From Pseudoduganella guangdongensis (GTDB lineage: Bacteria; Pseudomonadota; Gammaproteobacteria; Burkholderiales; Burkholderiaceae_D): a DNA stretch of 64,000 nt. The stretch lies in contig NZ_WWCJ01000001.1 in the NCBI RefSeq assembly GCF_009857475.1, positions 62,001-126,000 of the forward strand. Direction: 5' to 3'. Shown here in pieces: positions 27,394 to 37,813 of this stretch. Position 1 is the stretch's first letter; each line of letters opens with the position of its first letter. The notes beneath the pieces are model-generated. The model was not told where the DNA came from. It searched no databases and saw only the letters and a list, made by a program, of their open reading frames with translations. The translations under genes and the position numbers were made by a program.

Positions 27394-27663
27394 CTACCTG
27401 ACGCGGCCGCGGAAAACGAGGTTGACGATGGCCAGCAAAATCACCGCACCGAGGAATGACACCCCCAGCGACAGGACGCTGAAATCGTCCATATTAATGG
27501 TGCCGGCGCCAAACAGCGGCGACAGCAGCCAGCCGCCCAGCAGGGCGCCCACAATACCCACGATCACGTTCAGGAACACGCCTTGTTGCGCGTCCGTTTT
27601 CATCACCAGGCTAGCCAGCCAGCCCAGGACCCCGCCAATAACAATCCAGATAATGAAATTCAT
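27394..27663 (-). CDS. GlsB/YeaQ/YmgE-family stress membrane protein
   Basis: An 89-residue, three-helix, glycine-rich inner-membrane protein of the transglycosylase-associated (GlsB/YeaQ/YmgE) family. Typical features are IWIVIGGVLGWLASLVMKTD at the start, NVIVGIVGALLGGWLL in the middle and VSFLGAVILLAIVNLVFRGRVR at the end. The molecular role is unknown; relatives are induced by general stress. AAAGGGGG lies before the ATG. It is divergent from the glycine-zipper stress protein and has its own terminator. Confidence 0.9.
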   Translation of the reverse strand: MNFIIWIVIGGVLGWLASLVMKTDAQQGVFLNVIVGIVGALLGGWLLSPLFGAGTINMDDFSVLSLGVSFLGAVILLAIVNLVFRGRVR

Positions 27664-27793
27664 ATCGCCCCCTTTGTGTTGGTGAATCCAGTGTAGGTCA
27701 GGCGCGTGTCCCCATTCCGTGCGCGAACGTACAGATATGGCGGGCCGCGCGGCCTATCGTGTCCGGGAATCAAGTCAGAAAAGGGGAAATCGC

Positions 27794-28891
27794 ATGAATA
27801 CTGCAGACAAGCAATCCCGCATGGTGACCGGCCTGTTCCGCGATCGCGGCAGCGCCGAGCGTGCCTGGCAGCACGCCACCTCACGCGGCTACAGCAAGGA
27901 CGATATCGACGTCGTTATGAGCGACGACACGCGCCAGCGCCATTTCAGCGGCGGCGTCGAAACGGAGCTCGGTTCGAAAGCCGGGGAAGGCGCGGGCATT
28001 GGCGCCGGGGTCGGCGGTGCGATTGGTGCCGCGTTGGCAGCGGTGGCTGCGGTGGGCACCACCCTGGTGCTGCCTGGCCTGGGCCTCGTGGTGGCCGGAC
28101 CGCTGGCGGCCGCGTTGGCCGGTGCCGGCGCGGGCGGTGTGACCGGCGGCCTGGTGGGCGCCCTGATCGGCGCCGGCATGCCGGAGGAGCGCGTCAAGCC
28201 CTATGAAGAAGGGATCCGCGAAGGCGGCATCCTGATCGGCGTACATGCGCGCGACGACGCCGATGCGGCCGAAATCGAGCGCGGCTGGAAAGAGAGCGAA
28301 GGCGAGCACGTGATCGGCGTTGGCGTCGGCACTACCGGCGGCGCGCTGGCGGGGGCCGCAGCGGGCTCCCCAGTCGGGCCGGTAGGCATGGTGGCGGGCG
28401 CCGTGATCGGCGGCGTGGCCGGCGCCTATGTCGGCAAAGGCACGGCGGAAATCGTCAACCCGAAGGCCGAGGATGATGACGACGACCACAACCTGGCCAC
28501 CGGCATCGGCGCCGGCGGCGGCGCGGCAGCCGGGATGGCGGCGGGCGCAATCGGCGGCCCGGTCGGCATGGCGGCTGGCGGCGCTATCGGCGCACTGGCG
28601 GGGGGGATGGCTGGCCAGGGCATTGGCACCCTGCTCAACCCGAGCGAAGAACGGGTCTACTGGCAGGATCACTACCGCAACGAGACCTACTTCAACCCAA
28701 ACTTCGACTACGACGACTACGAGCCCGCCTACATGCTCGGCTACACCGCCCGCCAGCGCTACCGCGGCACGTGGGACGACCTCAGCGGTCAGCTGGAACG
28801 GGATTGGGAAATGGTGAAGGGCAAATCACGCATGGCATGGGAGCACGCCAAAGACGCGGTGCGCGCCGCTTACGAGAAAGAAGTCCCGTAA
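27794..28891 (+). CDS. Glycine-zipper general stress protein
   Basis: A 365-residue protein with an N-terminal YflT/GsiB-like segment (MVTGLFRDRGSAERAWQHATSRGYSKDDI, residues 10-38). Several glycine-zipper membrane-inserting stretches follow (about 60-145, 170-215, 235-285), built from GxxxG repeats, and then a charged C-terminal tail. I chose ATG 27794 because AAAAGGGGAAAT precedes it; the frame is open upstream to 27719. Proteins with this layout occur beside stress membrane proteins like the divergent neighbour. Function beyond stress association is not known. Confidence 0.75.
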   Translation: MNTADKQSRMVTGLFRDRGSAERAWQHATSRGYSKDDIDVVMSDDTRQRHFSGGVETELGSKAGEGAGIGAGVGGAIGAALAAVAAVGTTLVLPGLGLVVAGPLAAALAGAGAGGVTGGLVGALIGAGMPEERVKPYEEGIREGGILIGVHARDDADAAEIERGWKESEGEHVIGVGVGTTGGALAGAAAGSPVGPVGMVAGAVIGGVAGAYVGKGTAEIVNPKAEDDDDDHNLATGIGAGGGAAAGMAAGAIGGPVGMAAGGAIGALAGGMAGQGIGTLLNPSEERVYWQDHYRNETYFNPNFDYDDYEPAYMLGYTARQRYRGTWDDLSGQLERDWEMVKGKSRMAWEHAKDAVRAAYEKEVP

Positions 28892-28906
28892 GCCAAGGGG
28901 CGCCAC

Positions 28907-28942
28907 AATGTCCACTTTGGGGTGCTCCCCAAGGTGGACATT
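28907..28942. repeat. Palindromic element with TGTCCAC arms
   Basis: Arms AATGTCCACTTTGGGG (28907-28922) and CCCCAAGGTGGACATT (28927-28942) pair with one mismatch around a four-base loop TGCT. It lies between the convergent glycine-zipper and YceI genes and resembles the other intergenic palindromes in layout (distal arm, GGGG/CCCC core). Confidence 0.75.
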
Positions 28943-28952
28943 TGCTTGGGGA

Positions 28953-29519
28953 TTACTGGGCGGCGATGGCTTCGACCTGGATGGCGAGCTTGACTTCAGG
29001 GGCGAAGGCCGGGGTGGCGTAGTTCAGGCCGAAGTCGGTGCGCTTGAACTCGGCGGAGGCGTCGGCGCCGCACACTTCACGCTTCATGCGCTGGTCGATG
29101 ATGCACTTGAATTTGTTGACCTTGAGGTTGACCGGCTTGGTCACGCCCAGCATGGTCAATTGGCCTTCCACTTCCACCAGCTGCTCGCCGTCGAACTTGA
29201 ACTTGGTGCCTTTGTAGGTCACGGTCGGGAATTTCTCGACGTTGAACATGTCGGCGCCCTTGGCGTGGCTGTTCATCTTGTCCAGGCCGAAGTTGATCGA
29301 GGCGGCGTCGATGGTGATGTCCATGCTGCCGGTCTTGGCCGCGCGGTCCATCTGGATCACGCCGCTGGTCTTGTCGAACTTGCCGCGCCAGAACGAAATG
29401 CCTTTGTGGTCGGCTTCGAAGCTTGGGTAGGTGTGGGTCGGGTCGATGTTGTAGGTGCCGGCGTTGGCGCCGACGGCAGCTACGGCCAGCAGGGCGGCGG
29501 TGATGAACTTCAGTTTCAT
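28953..29519 (-). CDS. YceI-family periplasmic protein
   Basis: A 188-residue exported protein (signal peptide 1-20, VGANA-G) with the YceI lipocalin-like fold that binds isoprenoid or other amphiphilic ligands. Typical marks are YNIDPTHTYPSFEADHKGISFWRGKFDKTSG and the C-terminal DFGLNYATPAFAPEVKLAIQVEAI. GATGGAGA precedes the ATG. It is the last gene of a cytochrome b561-YceI-YceI run (30-base gap). Confidence 0.92.
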   Translation of the reverse strand: MKLKFITAALLAVAAVGANAGTYNIDPTHTYPSFEADHKGISFWRGKFDKTSGVIQMDRAAKTGSMDITIDAASINFGLDKMNSHAKGADMFNVEKFPTVTYKGTKFKFDGEQLVEVEGQLTMLGVTKPVNLKVNKFKCIIDQRMKREVCGADASAEFKRTDFGLNYATPAFAPEVKLAIQVEAIAAQ

Positions 29520-29549
29520 TGGGTCTCCATCCAGGGGTTAATGAGCTAT

Positions 29550-30095
29550 TTATTGAGCTACTACGTGGAACTTGATGGTCACTTCGTCGGCGACCATGCT
29601 GGTGTCTTTCCATTCGCCTTCGCCAATGTTGTAGGCCAGGCGTTTGATCGGCAGGGCGCCTTCGAATACTTGCTTGCCGCCTTCGGCTTTGACGGTGATG
29701 GGGAAGGTGACGTCGCTGACCTTGCCTTTAATCGACAACTTGCCGGTGACGTTCAGCTTGCCCGGGCCAGCGCTCTTGATGGCGCTGGAGGTGAAGCTGG
29801 CTTTCGGGAACTGGGCGGAGTTGAACCACTCCTTCTTGGCCACTTCCTTGTTCATGTCGGCGTCGCCCAGGTCCAGGCTGGCGGTCTCGATTTCCACCGT
29901 GGCCTTGGAGGTGTCCGGGGCGGCGGCGTTGTAGTCGATGACGATGTTGTGCTTCTTGAACTTGGACTCGATCGGCACGTTCATTTGCTTGAACACGGCC
30001 GAGACGCTGGTCTTGGCCGGATCGGCTTTCAGTACGGCCGCGCTGGCGGCGGCTGCCACGGCCAGCAGGGCGGCCAGTAATACGCTTTTCTTCAT
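29550..30095 (-). CDS. YceI-family periplasmic protein (paralogue)
   Basis: A 181-residue YceI protein with signal peptide (1-19). Segments LKADPAKTSVSAVFKQMNVPIESKFKKHN and LAYNIGEGEWKDTSMVADEVTIKFHVVA mark the family. It is only distantly similar to the adjacent YceI, so the pair is an old duplication. CTGGAGC lies before the ATG. The upstream cytochrome b561 gene ends 15 bases away; YceI with a b561 cytochrome is a recurrent pairing, suggesting electron transfer to or from a YceI-bound quinone-like ligand (inference). Confidence 0.92.
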   Translation of the reverse strand: MKKSVLLAALLAVAAAASAAVLKADPAKTSVSAVFKQMNVPIESKFKKHNIVIDYNAAAPDTSKATVEIETASLDLGDADMNKEVAKKEWFNSAQFPKASFTSSAIKSAGPGKLNVTGKLSIKGKVSDVTFPITVKAEGGKQVFEGALPIKRLAYNIGEGEWKDTSMVADEVTIKFHVVAQ

Positions 30096-30110
30096 TTGGT
30101 GTGCTCCAGG

Positions 30111-30635
30111 TTAGGGCAGCATGCGTTTCAGCAGGCCGTCTTTGTCGATGAATTGGTGTTTCAGCGCTGCCAGCACGTGGCCGATGACGACGGCGGCAAG
30201 CAGCATGTTCAGCCAGTAATGTACCGGTTTCAGGGCTTCTTTGAGCGCTGGGCTGGCTTCGAACAGGGATGGGATCTGGAACAGGCCGAGGTACACCACG
30301 GGCACGCCGGCGGCGGTGGTGTACAGGTAGCCGGAAATTGGCACGGCGAACATCAGGATGTAGAGGAACCAGTGGCCGGCTTCGGCGGCTTTCTTCTGGC
30401 CTTGGGTCATGCTGACGGGCAGGGCGGGCGGCTGTTGCTTCAGGCGCCACAGCAGGCGGATGGCGGCCAGGGCGAGCACGCTGATGCCCAGCCATTTGTG
30501 CCAGGAATAGTATTTGAGCTTGGTGGGGGTGAGGCCGGGGATGTCGGTCATCACCAGGCCGAGCAGGAAGGCGGCAATGATCAACAGGGCGATCAGCCAG
30601 TGCAGCAGGATGGCGGGTTTGGTGTAGCGGTCCAT
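30111..30635 (-). CDS. Cytochrome b561
   Basis: A 174-residue inner-membrane di-heme b cytochrome with four hydrophobic helices. Candidate heme-ligating histidines lie in ILLHWLIALL (His12), YYSWHKWLG (about 46), EAGHWFLYI (about 88) and ALKPVHYWLN (about 139). It moves electrons between quinols and periplasmic acceptors. It is first in the run with two YceI genes and has an AAAGGC leader. The upstream gap (30636-30883) is filled with palindromic elements. Confidence 0.93.
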   Translation of the reverse strand: MDRYTKPAILLHWLIALLIIAAFLLGLVMTDIPGLTPTKLKYYSWHKWLGISVLALAAIRLLWRLKQQPPALPVSMTQGQKKAAEAGHWFLYILMFAVPISGYLYTTAAGVPVVYLGLFQIPSLFEASPALKEALKPVHYWLNMLLAAVVIGHVLAALKHQFIDKDGLLKRMLP

Positions 30636-30708
30636 TGCGGGCCTTTGTGATTTAGTACGTGTTAGGACTAAATATACCAGAGCGCGCTTTTTGTTGCTTA
30701 CGGCTTGC

Positions 30709-30751
30709 TTAAAACCCGGTAAACCGGGGTCTGACCCAGAGGGTCAGACCC
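30709..30751 (+). repeat. Double-hairpin palindromic element, copy 2
   Basis: The box CCCGGTAAACC (30715-30725) is followed by arms GGGTCTGACCC (30727-30737) and GGGTCAGACCC (30741-30751) around AGA. The box and the following GGG also make a small CCCGG/CCGGG hairpin with loop TAAA. It is inverted relative to copy 3 at 30845. Confidence 0.88.
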
Positions 30752-30784
30752 TGAATGATCTTGCTGCTAACGGTTTGGGTTTGG

Positions 30785-30813
30785 GCCTTTGACTTTCGTC
30801 GCGGGTCAAAGGC
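30785..30813. repeat. Hairpin between two inverted repeat elements
   Basis: Arms GCCTTTGAC (30785-30793) and GTCAAAGGC (30805-30813) with an 11-base loop. It sits midway between copies 2 and 3, giving a three-hairpin mosaic upstream of cytochrome b561 and downstream of purB. Confidence 0.65.
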
Positions 30814-30844
30814 TTTATCCCCTCCCAGCGGCGGTGGAGCTGAC

Positions 30845-30883
30845 GGGGTCTGACCCTGCGGGTCAGACCCCGGTTTGCCGGGT

Positions 30884-30886
<3 letters not shown>
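30845..30886 (-). repeat. Double-hairpin palindromic element, copy 3
   Basis: Arms GGGTCTGACCC (30846-30856) and GGGTCAGACCC (30860-30870) around TGC. On the minus strand the box CCCGGCAAACC follows directly after the purB stop codon TAA (30886-30884), which is formed by the element's own end. Confidence 0.88.
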
Positions 30887-32377
<1,491 letters not shown>

Positions 32378-32392
32378 CTACTTTCGGCATTT

Positions 32393-33004
32393 ATGAAACT
32401 AATCGGTTCGCTCGCCAGTCCCTATGTACGCAAGGTTCGCGTGGTATTGGCGGAAAAAAAGCTCGACTATCAATTGGAACTGGAAAATGTCTGGGCGCCG
32501 GAAACCACCATCCAGAAGCTGAACCCGCTCGGCAAGGTGCCGTGCCTGGTCATGGAAGATGGTTACGCCATGCAGGATTCGCGTGTGATCGTCGAGTACC
32601 TGGATGCGGTGTCGCCGGTGTGCAAGCTGCTGCCGCCGAATGGCCGTGAGCGTGCTGACATCAAGTGCTGGGAAGCGCTGGCCGATGGCGTGTTGGACGC
32701 GGCGGTACTGGTGCGCCTGGAGCGCATCCAGCGTCCGCAACACCTGCAGAGCGCGGACTGGATCGCGCGCCAACTGAAGAAGGTGGAGCTGGGCCTGGCC
32801 TCCATGTCCGAGCGCCTGGGCGACAGTACTTTCTGCGCCAGCAACCATTACTCGCTGGCCGATGTGGCCGTGGGCTGCTGCCTGGGCTGGCTCAGTTTCC
32901 GCTTCCCGGAAATCGACTGGCGCGGCGCGCATCCGAACCTGGCGCGCTTGTACGATAAGCTGTCCGAGCGTCCTTCCTTCAAAGACACCGTTCCCCAAGC
33001 CTGA
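32393..33004 (+). CDS. Glutathione S-transferase N-terminal-domain protein
   Basis: A 203-residue GST with N-terminal thioredoxin fold (MKLIGSLASPYVRKVRVVLAEKK; cis-Pro in GKVPCLVMEDG; glutathione-site QDSRVIVEYLD) and an all-helical C-terminal domain ending FPEIDWRGAHPNLARLYDKLSERPSF. The Ser-Pro-Tyr turn at residues 9-11 is where stringent/YibF-like GSTs have their active Ser/Cys. ATG 32393 follows an AT-rich leader; the open frame upstream antisense to purB is spurious. It is followed 13 bases later by a PfkB kinase. Confidence 0.92.
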   Translation: MKLIGSLASPYVRKVRVVLAEKKLDYQLELENVWAPETTIQKLNPLGKVPCLVMEDGYAMQDSRVIVEYLDAVSPVCKLLPPNGRERADIKCWEALADGVLDAAVLVRLERIQRPQHLQSADWIARQLKKVELGLASMSERLGDSTFCASNHYSLADVAVGCCLGWLSFRFPEIDWRGAHPNLARLYDKLSERPSFKDTVPQA

Positions 33005-33017
33005 TCCGGAGGTCGCC

Positions 33018-33947
33018 ATGGCAGACAGAGTCCTCGTGTTCGGCGAAGCCCTCCTGGATGACTTTGGCGACCGGCAGATCCCGGGTGGCGCACCGTTCAA
33101 TGTGGCGCGCAACCTGACGGCGCTGGGCAATCCTGCACTGATGGTGACGCGCGTCGGCAACGACGCGCCGGGTGAGCGGCTGCGCGAGGAATTCACGCGC
33201 TTTGGCATGAGTGCCGAGGGCTTGCAGCATGGCGCCGAGCCGACCGGCCGCGTGCTGGTGGAGCGCGATGGCGGGGGCGGGCATCGCTTCCATATCCTGG
33301 CCGAGCAGGCCTACGACCATATCGAAGCCGCTGCGGCAGTCGATGTGATGCGCGCCTTTTCGCCCAGTACCGTGTATTTCGGCACCCTGGCGCAGCGTGC
33401 GCCGGCCTCGCGCGCGGCGCTGGCCGCCGTGTTGGCCGGGGCGGAGGCCGGGACCGGGCGTTTCCTCGACCTGAACCTGCGCGATGGCGTGGATGAGGCG
33501 GTGGTCTTCAACTCGCTGCAGCAGGCGGCGACCGTCAAGGTCAATGAAGAGGAGCTGCAGGCGCTGTTCGCGTGGTACTGCCATACCTGCCCGGATACCA
33601 TGGATATCGATGGCGCCGCCGTCGAGGCCGAAGCGCGCGCCATGATGCATAACTTTTCCATTGAAGGCTTGCTGGTCACGCTGGGCGAACGCGGCGCCCT
33701 GTATTTTGGCGCCGATGGCGCGCGTGTGCTGGCGCCCCAGGAATTCAAGCCTTCCCGGTTTGTCGATTCGGTCGGGGCGGGCGATGCGTTTGCTGCGGTC
33801 TTCCTGTTGGGTCGTGCGCGCGGTTGGGACTTGCCGCAGACCTTGCAGCGCGCGAATGCGTTTGCCGGCGCGGTATGCGGCTTTGCCGGGGCGGTCGCGC
33901 CGGATACCGGGTTCTATACCCAGTGGCGCGACGCCTGGGGGCTGTAA
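33018..33947 (+). CDS. PfkB-family carbohydrate kinase (fructokinase-like)
   Basis: A 309-residue ribokinase-fold kinase phosphorylating a sugar or related substrate. Evidence: VFGEALLDDF at the start, the GGAPFNVARNLTALG substrate segment (about 23-37), DLNLRDG, VTLGERGALYF, and the PfkB signature VDSVGAGDAFAAVFLLG with catalytic Asp about 256. CGGAGG precedes the ATG. The sequence resembles fructokinases, but the sugar cannot be fixed from sequence. It is in tandem with the GST gene and convergent with the VOC protein. Confidence 0.88.
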   Translation: MADRVLVFGEALLDDFGDRQIPGGAPFNVARNLTALGNPALMVTRVGNDAPGERLREEFTRFGMSAEGLQHGAEPTGRVLVERDGGGGHRFHILAEQAYDHIEAAAAVDVMRAFSPSTVYFGTLAQRAPASRAALAAVLAGAEAGTGRFLDLNLRDGVDEAVVFNSLQQAATVKVNEEELQALFAWYCHTCPDTMDIDGAAVEAEARAMMHNFSIEGLLVTLGERGALYFGADGARVLAPQEFKPSRFVDSVGAGDAFAAVFLLGRARGWDLPQTLQRANAFAGAVCGFAGAVAPDTGFYTQWRDAWGL

Positions 33948-33957
33948 TGCGCCGCGC

Positions 33958-34365
33958 TTAGCCGCGGGTCTGGATCATTTTCCAGCCGTTGCCCGAAGGG
34001 TCGCGGAAACCTGCGTCCACCGTGCCGTAGCGTTCCGCCGGCTCCTGCGTAAATTCCACGCCTTTGTTGTGCAGCTTGTCGTACGCGGCGAAGCAATCTT
34101 TTACTTCCAATACCAGCGGCGGCATGGCGCCTTTGGCCACCAGGGCATTCAGGGCCTGGGCGGTCACTGCGTCATGCACCGGCGGACCTGGCACATACAG
34201 GCCAAGCTGGAACGATGGCTGCTCCGGGTGCTGGATGGTGAGCCAGCGGAAGTCGCCGTTGCGCACGTCGGTGTGGACTTTGAAGCCCAGCTTGTCGACG
34301 TAGAAAGCCAGCGCTTCGTCCTGGTCGCGCACATAAATGCCTGCGGTTTGAATGCCTTGTGTCAT
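33958..34365 (-). CDS. VOC-superfamily (glyoxalase/bleomycin-resistance fold) protein
   Basis: A 135-residue single-domain protein with two beta-alpha-beta-beta-beta modules: TAGIYVRDQDEALAFYVDKLGFKVHTDVR (residues 7-35) and the C-terminal FRDPSGNGWKMIQTR, typical of VOC enzymes. Metal and substrate are unknown. AAGGAGACACC precedes ATG 34365, which overlaps the AraC gene stop by four bases, so it is translationally coupled and probably the regulator's target. Confidence 0.9.
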   Translation of the reverse strand: MTQGIQTAGIYVRDQDEALAFYVDKLGFKVHTDVRNGDFRWLTIQHPEQPSFQLGLYVPGPPVHDAVTAQALNALVAKGAMPPLVLEVKDCFAAYDKLHNKGVEFTQEPAERYGTVDAGFRDPSGNGWKMIQTRG

Positions 34366-34907
34366 GGTGTCTCCTTGGTTAAGTGAGACTCCATTGTAGG
34401 GAGCTCTTCTTCGCGCCGCTTCTCCGAAACTGATGTTGTGAGGTGCGGGCGCTGCGCGGCGCTCAGCACGCAGGCCGGCACCGGGGCAGGATTGCTCTCG
34501 GCAGCGCGTTCGTGCGTGCGGATGTCGCCCGGATTCTTGCCGGTGATGTCGCGGAAGGTGCGGCCGAAGGTGCCCAGGCTGCGCCAGCCGGTGCTGTAGG
34601 CGATGTCGGTGATGGGGAGGTCGGTTTCGCGCAGCAGCGTCACGGCGCGCTCGATGCGGCGCGTGAGCAGGTAGCGGTGGGGTGGCAGGCCGAAAGCCTC
34701 CTTGAAGGAGCGGGCGAAGTGCGCCTCGGAGACGCAGCTTACTTCTGCCAGGCGGCTGACCGGCCATTCCTCGTGCGAGGCGGCGTCCATCCGGTCCTTG
34801 GCGCGCAACAGGCGCCGCAGGAGTTCCGGACTTTGGGTAAAAGAAAATGGGGAAGGACCCTTTTTTTCGCTTTGGCGAAAAATGGGGTACGTCCCCATTT
34901 TCTTCAT
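34362..34907 (-). CDS. AraC-family transcriptional regulator with repeat-derived N-terminus
   Basis: The recognisable part is one AraC-type DNA-binding domain with two helix-turn-helix motifs: [24 protein letters not shown] and [24 protein letters not shown], followed by a charged tail. No ligand domain is present. ATG 34907 overlaps the bacterioferritin stop (ATGA), giving 181 residues. In that reading the first 20 or so residues ([19 protein letters not shown]) are encoded by a palindromic repeat at 34841-34904. A later start, such as the ATG of RMDAA, would leave the repeat untranslated. The downstream VOC gene overlaps by four bases. Confidence 0.75.
   Translation of the reverse strand: MKKMGTYPIFRQSEKKGPSPFSFTQSPELLRRLLRAKDRMDAASHEEWPVSRLAEVSCVSEAHFARSFKEAFGLPPHRYLLTRRIERAVTLLRETDLPITDIAYSTGWRSLGTFGRTFRDITGKNPGDIRTHERAAESNPAPVPACVLSAAQRPHLTTSVSEKRREEELPTMESHLTKETP
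34841..34904. repeat. 64-bp imperfect palindrome (AAAATGGGG / CCCCATTTT type)
   Basis: Outer arms AAGAAAATGGGGA (34841-34853) and TCCCCATTTTCTT (34892-34904) are perfect complements. Inner parts also pair: ACCC with GGGT, and TTTTTCGC with GCGAAAAA, around a TTTG loop. It spans the end of bfr and the beginning of the araC-type frame. Layout is like the other palindromes, arms are different. Confidence 0.85.
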
Positions 34908-35380
34908 TCGGCTTCCGACATCTGCGATTGCAGGTAGTTCTGGATACCGATCTTGCCGATGATGTCGATCTGGGTTTCCAGCCACTCGATGTGCTCCTCG
35001 GTATCCTTCAGGATATCCAGCAGCAGGTCGCGCGACACGTAGTCGCCGACTTTCTCGGAATGGGCGATGCCTTCCTTGACGGTCACGTGGGCGCCTTTTT
35101 CCAGCTTCAGGTCGGCGGCCAGCATTTCCTCGGTGTTCTCGCCGATCAGCAGCTTATGCAGGGCTTGCAGGTTCGGCAGGCCGTCCAGCATCAGGATGCG
35201 GTCGATCAGGCGGTCGGCGTGCTTCATTTCGCCGATCGACTCTTCGTACTCTTTCTTGCCCAGCTTGTCGAAGCCCCAGTGACGGTACATGCGGGCATGC
35301 AGGAAGTACTGGTTGATTGCCGTCAGCTCATTGGTCAGCTGTGCATTCAGCAGACGGATAACATCTTTGTCGCCCTTCAT
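34904..35380 (-). CDS. bfr: Bacterioferritin
   Basis: A 158-residue heme-containing ferritin that stores iron in a 24-mer shell. Ferroxidase ligands are visible: [16 protein letters not shown] (Glu18), [15 protein letters not shown] (Glu51 and His54), SEKVGDY (about 94) and DTEEHIEW (Glu127 and His130). The heme Met is in EMKHAD. AAGGAT lies before the ATG. A Fur box lies about 100 bases upstream, shared with the divergent siderophore receptor; bfd occurs 4 kb away. Confidence 0.97.
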   Translation of the reverse strand: MKGDKDVIRLLNAQLTNELTAINQYFLHARMYRHWGFDKLGKKEYEESIGEMKHADRLIDRILMLDGLPNLQALHKLLIGENTEEMLAADLKLEKGAHVTVKEGIAHSEKVGDYVSRDLLLDILKDTEEHIEWLETQIDIIGKIGIQNYLQSQMSEAE

Positions 35381-35477
35381 GGGGGATCCTTCTTATCAGG
35401 TTTTGAATACTGCCCATTTTGCCATGAAGCACGCCAGCCACCTAGTCAAGCGGGAAACATAAGATTGCTAACGTAAA

Positions 35478-35492
35478 TGAAAACGATTATCA
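35478..35492. promoter_or_regulatory. Fur box between bfr and the siderophore receptor
   Basis: TGAAAACGATTATCA matches the 7-1-7 Fur consensus TGATAATNATTATCA at 12 of 14 positions. It lies 34 bases before the receptor ATG and about 100 before bfr, so repression of the receptor by iron-bound Fur is expected. Confidence 0.8.
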
Positions 35493-35525
35493 TTTGCGTT
35501 TTATTCCGACTGTCAAGAGTTGTCA

Positions 35526-37811
35526 ATGTCTTACATTAAGAGCCGCAAGCATACGCCAGCCACGCTCGCCGCCATCGCCGCCACCCTGGCGATGCCTGTT
35601 GCACACGCTGATGCCCCCGCCCCTGAACAGAAAATGCAGGAAGTGATCGTTACCGGCCAGAACGGCAACGACTTCCAGGTCAAAAAGTCGGCCTCCGACA
35701 AATTCACCACCACCCTGCTGGACACCCCGAAAGCCGTGACCGTGATCCCGACCGAGGTGATCTCGCAGACCGGCGCCACTTCGCTGACCGACGCCCTGCG
35801 CACCGTGCCGGGCATCACCGTGGGCGCGGCCGAAGGCGGCCAGCCGGTGGGCGACAACCTGCTGATCCGCGGCTACAACGCACAGACTGATACCTACATC
35901 GACGGCATCCGCGACACCGGTTCGCAGAGCCGCGAGATCTTCTCGCTGGAGCAGATCGAAGTGGTCAAGGGCCCGAATTCCGCTTACGGCGGCCGTTCCT
36001 CCGCCGGTGGCGGCGTGAACCTGGTGTCCAAGACCGCCAAGGCGGAAAACTTCGCCAACGCCTCGGTCGGCATCGGCAGCGCGCAATACCGCCGCGCCAC
36101 CGCCGACGTGAACCGTACCATCGGCGATAACGCCGCCGTGCGCCTGAACGTGATGGCCCACGAAAACCACGTGGCCGGCCGCGACGAGATCCACGGCGAC
36201 CGCTGGGGCATCGCGCCGACCGTGACCTTCGGCCTGGCCGGTCCGACCAAGGCCACGCTGTCCTACTACCACATGGAATCGAGCGAACTGCCGGACAGCG
36301 GCATTCCGTTCAACAACCCGTTCACCAGCGGCGCCAACGTCGCCAAGAACGGCAACGGCACCCCGATGAGCGTGCCGCGCAACACCTTCTACGGCCTGCT
36401 GGAGCGCGACTTCCGCGACACCCAGTCCGATATCGGCACCATCGATATCAAGCATGATGTCCGCCCGGGCCTGACCTTCCGCAATGTCACCCGCTTCAGC
36501 AAGACCGAGAACAACTACATCTACACCCAGCCGGATGACTCCAAAGGCAATGTGGTGCTGTACGGTACCCTGTGGCGCCGTGGCGCCTCGCGCGCGGCGC
36601 AAACCGAGGCGCTGGCCAACGCGTCCAGCCTGACCGGCGATTTCACCGCCGCCGGCATCAAGCACAGCTTCACCGCCGGCATGGAAATCGGCCGCGAAGT
36701 GACCGACCGCAGCACCTACGTCTTCACCCCGGGTAACAACAACCCGCTGACCAAGACCAGCACCTGCCCGACTTCCGGCGCGGCCACCCTGTACAACTGC
36801 ACCACCCTGATCAACCCGAACCCGCACGATCCATGGTCGGTGGGCCAGGTGCGTTCCGTCTCGCCCGCCGCGACCAATGTGCACACCAACACCCGTTCGG
36901 TGTACGGCTTCGACACCATCGAGTTCAACCCGCAGTGGCTGCTGAACGTGGGACTGCGTTGGGACGATTACCGCTCCGCGCTGTTCACCCAGGCCAACAC
37001 CAGCGTGACGCCGGCCACCGCCGCCGTGCGCGCCGAGAACAAGGCCAACTTCACCAATTACCAGGCTGGCGTGGTCTACAAGCCGGCTGCCAACAGCAGC
37101 ATCTACCTGTCGTACGGCACCTCGTCCACTCCGGCCGGCAACGACGGCGGCGAAGGCACCGACGGCCTGACCGTGGCCGTGCAGGACCTGAAGCCGCAGG
37201 AAAGCAAGAACTGGGAACTGGGCACCAAGTGGGAAGTGTCGGCACGCCGCCTGTCCCTGAGCGCGGCCATCTTCGAAAGCAAGATGAACAACGCCCGTAT
37301 CACCGGCCCGAACGGCACCTCGCAGAACGCCGGCAAGAAGAATGTGCGCGGCGCCGAATTCGGCGTGAGCGGCGCCATCACCAACAACTGGCAAGTCTTC
37401 GGCGGCGCCACCTGGCTGGACGCGGAAGTGGGCGACAACGGCTACACCAATACCGGCACCACTGCCGCGCCGGTGTGGGTCAAGTCCCCATTCGACGGCA
37501 ACCAATTCCCGGGTGTGCCGAAGACCAGCGCCTCGGTGTGGACTTCCTACACCGTGCTGCCGGGCCTGACCATCGGCGGCGGCGTGAACTACTCCGCCAA
37601 GATCTGGGCCAATATCAACAACACCAAGCACGTGCCGGCTTACACCCGCTTCGATGCAATGGCGAGCTACGACGTGAACAAGAACATCAGCCTGCAACTG
37701 AATGTGCAGAACCTGACGGACAAGTTCTACTTCGATAAATCTGTCTCGAACCATTACGCGCAAGTGGCGGCCGGTCGTTCCGCAACCCTGACCGCGAACT
37801 TCCGCTACTAA
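35526..37811 (+). CDS. TonB-dependent catecholate siderophore receptor (Fiu/CirA-like)
   Basis: A 761-residue outer-membrane receptor: signal peptide (about 1-28, AHA-D), TonB-box-like MQEVIVTG, plug domain (about 55-165; [73 protein letters not shown]), then a 22-strand barrel ending in aromatic FRY. The plug resembles Fiu-type catecholate receptors. ATG 35526 is chosen; the open frame has TTG two codons before. A Fur box lies just upstream, and piuC follows two bases after the stop. Confidence 0.93.
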   Translation: MSYIKSRKHTPATLAAIAATLAMPVAHADAPAPEQKMQEVIVTGQNGNDFQVKKSASDKFTTTLLDTPKAVTVIPTEVISQTGATSLTDALRTVPGITVGAAEGGQPVGDNLLIRGYNAQTDTYIDGIRDTGSQSREIFSLEQIEVVKGPNSAYGGRSSAGGGVNLVSKTAKAENFANASVGIGSAQYRRATADVNRTIGDNAAVRLNVMAHENHVAGRDEIHGDRWGIAPTVTFGLAGPTKATLSYYHMESSELPDSGIPFNNPFTSGANVAKNGNGTPMSVPRNTFYGLLERDFRDTQSDIGTIDIKHDVRPGLTFRNVTRFSKTENNYIYTQPDDSKGNVVLYGTLWRRGASRAAQTEALANASSLTGDFTAAGIKHSFTAGMEIGREVTDRSTYVFTPGNNNPLTKTSTCPTSGAATLYNCTTLINPNPHDPWSVGQVRSVSPAATNVHTNTRSVYGFDTIEFNPQWLLNVGLRWDDYRSALFTQANTSVTPATAAVRAENKANFTNYQAGVVYKPAANSSIYLSYGTSSTPAGNDGGEGTDGLTVAVQDLKPQESKNWELGTKWEVSARRLSLSAAIFESKMNNARITGPNGTSQNAGKKNVRGAEFGVSGAITNNWQVFGGATWLDAEVGDNGYTNTGTTAAPVWVKSPFDGNQFPGVPKTSASVWTSYTVLPGLTIGGGVNYSAKIWANINNTKHVPAYTRFDAMASYDVNKNISLQLNVQNLTDKFYFDKSVSNHYAQVAAGRSATLTANFRY

Positions 37812-37813
37812 TC

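Noticed and set aside
27196..27459. An 87-codon plus-strand frame upstream of the GlsB/YeaQ gene
   Set aside because: It runs through the terminator hairpin and antisense into a real gene, has no ribosome site and no recognisable features.
35523..37763. A 746-codon antisense frame opposite the siderophore receptor
   Set aside because: Shadow frame with no ribosome site and biased composition.
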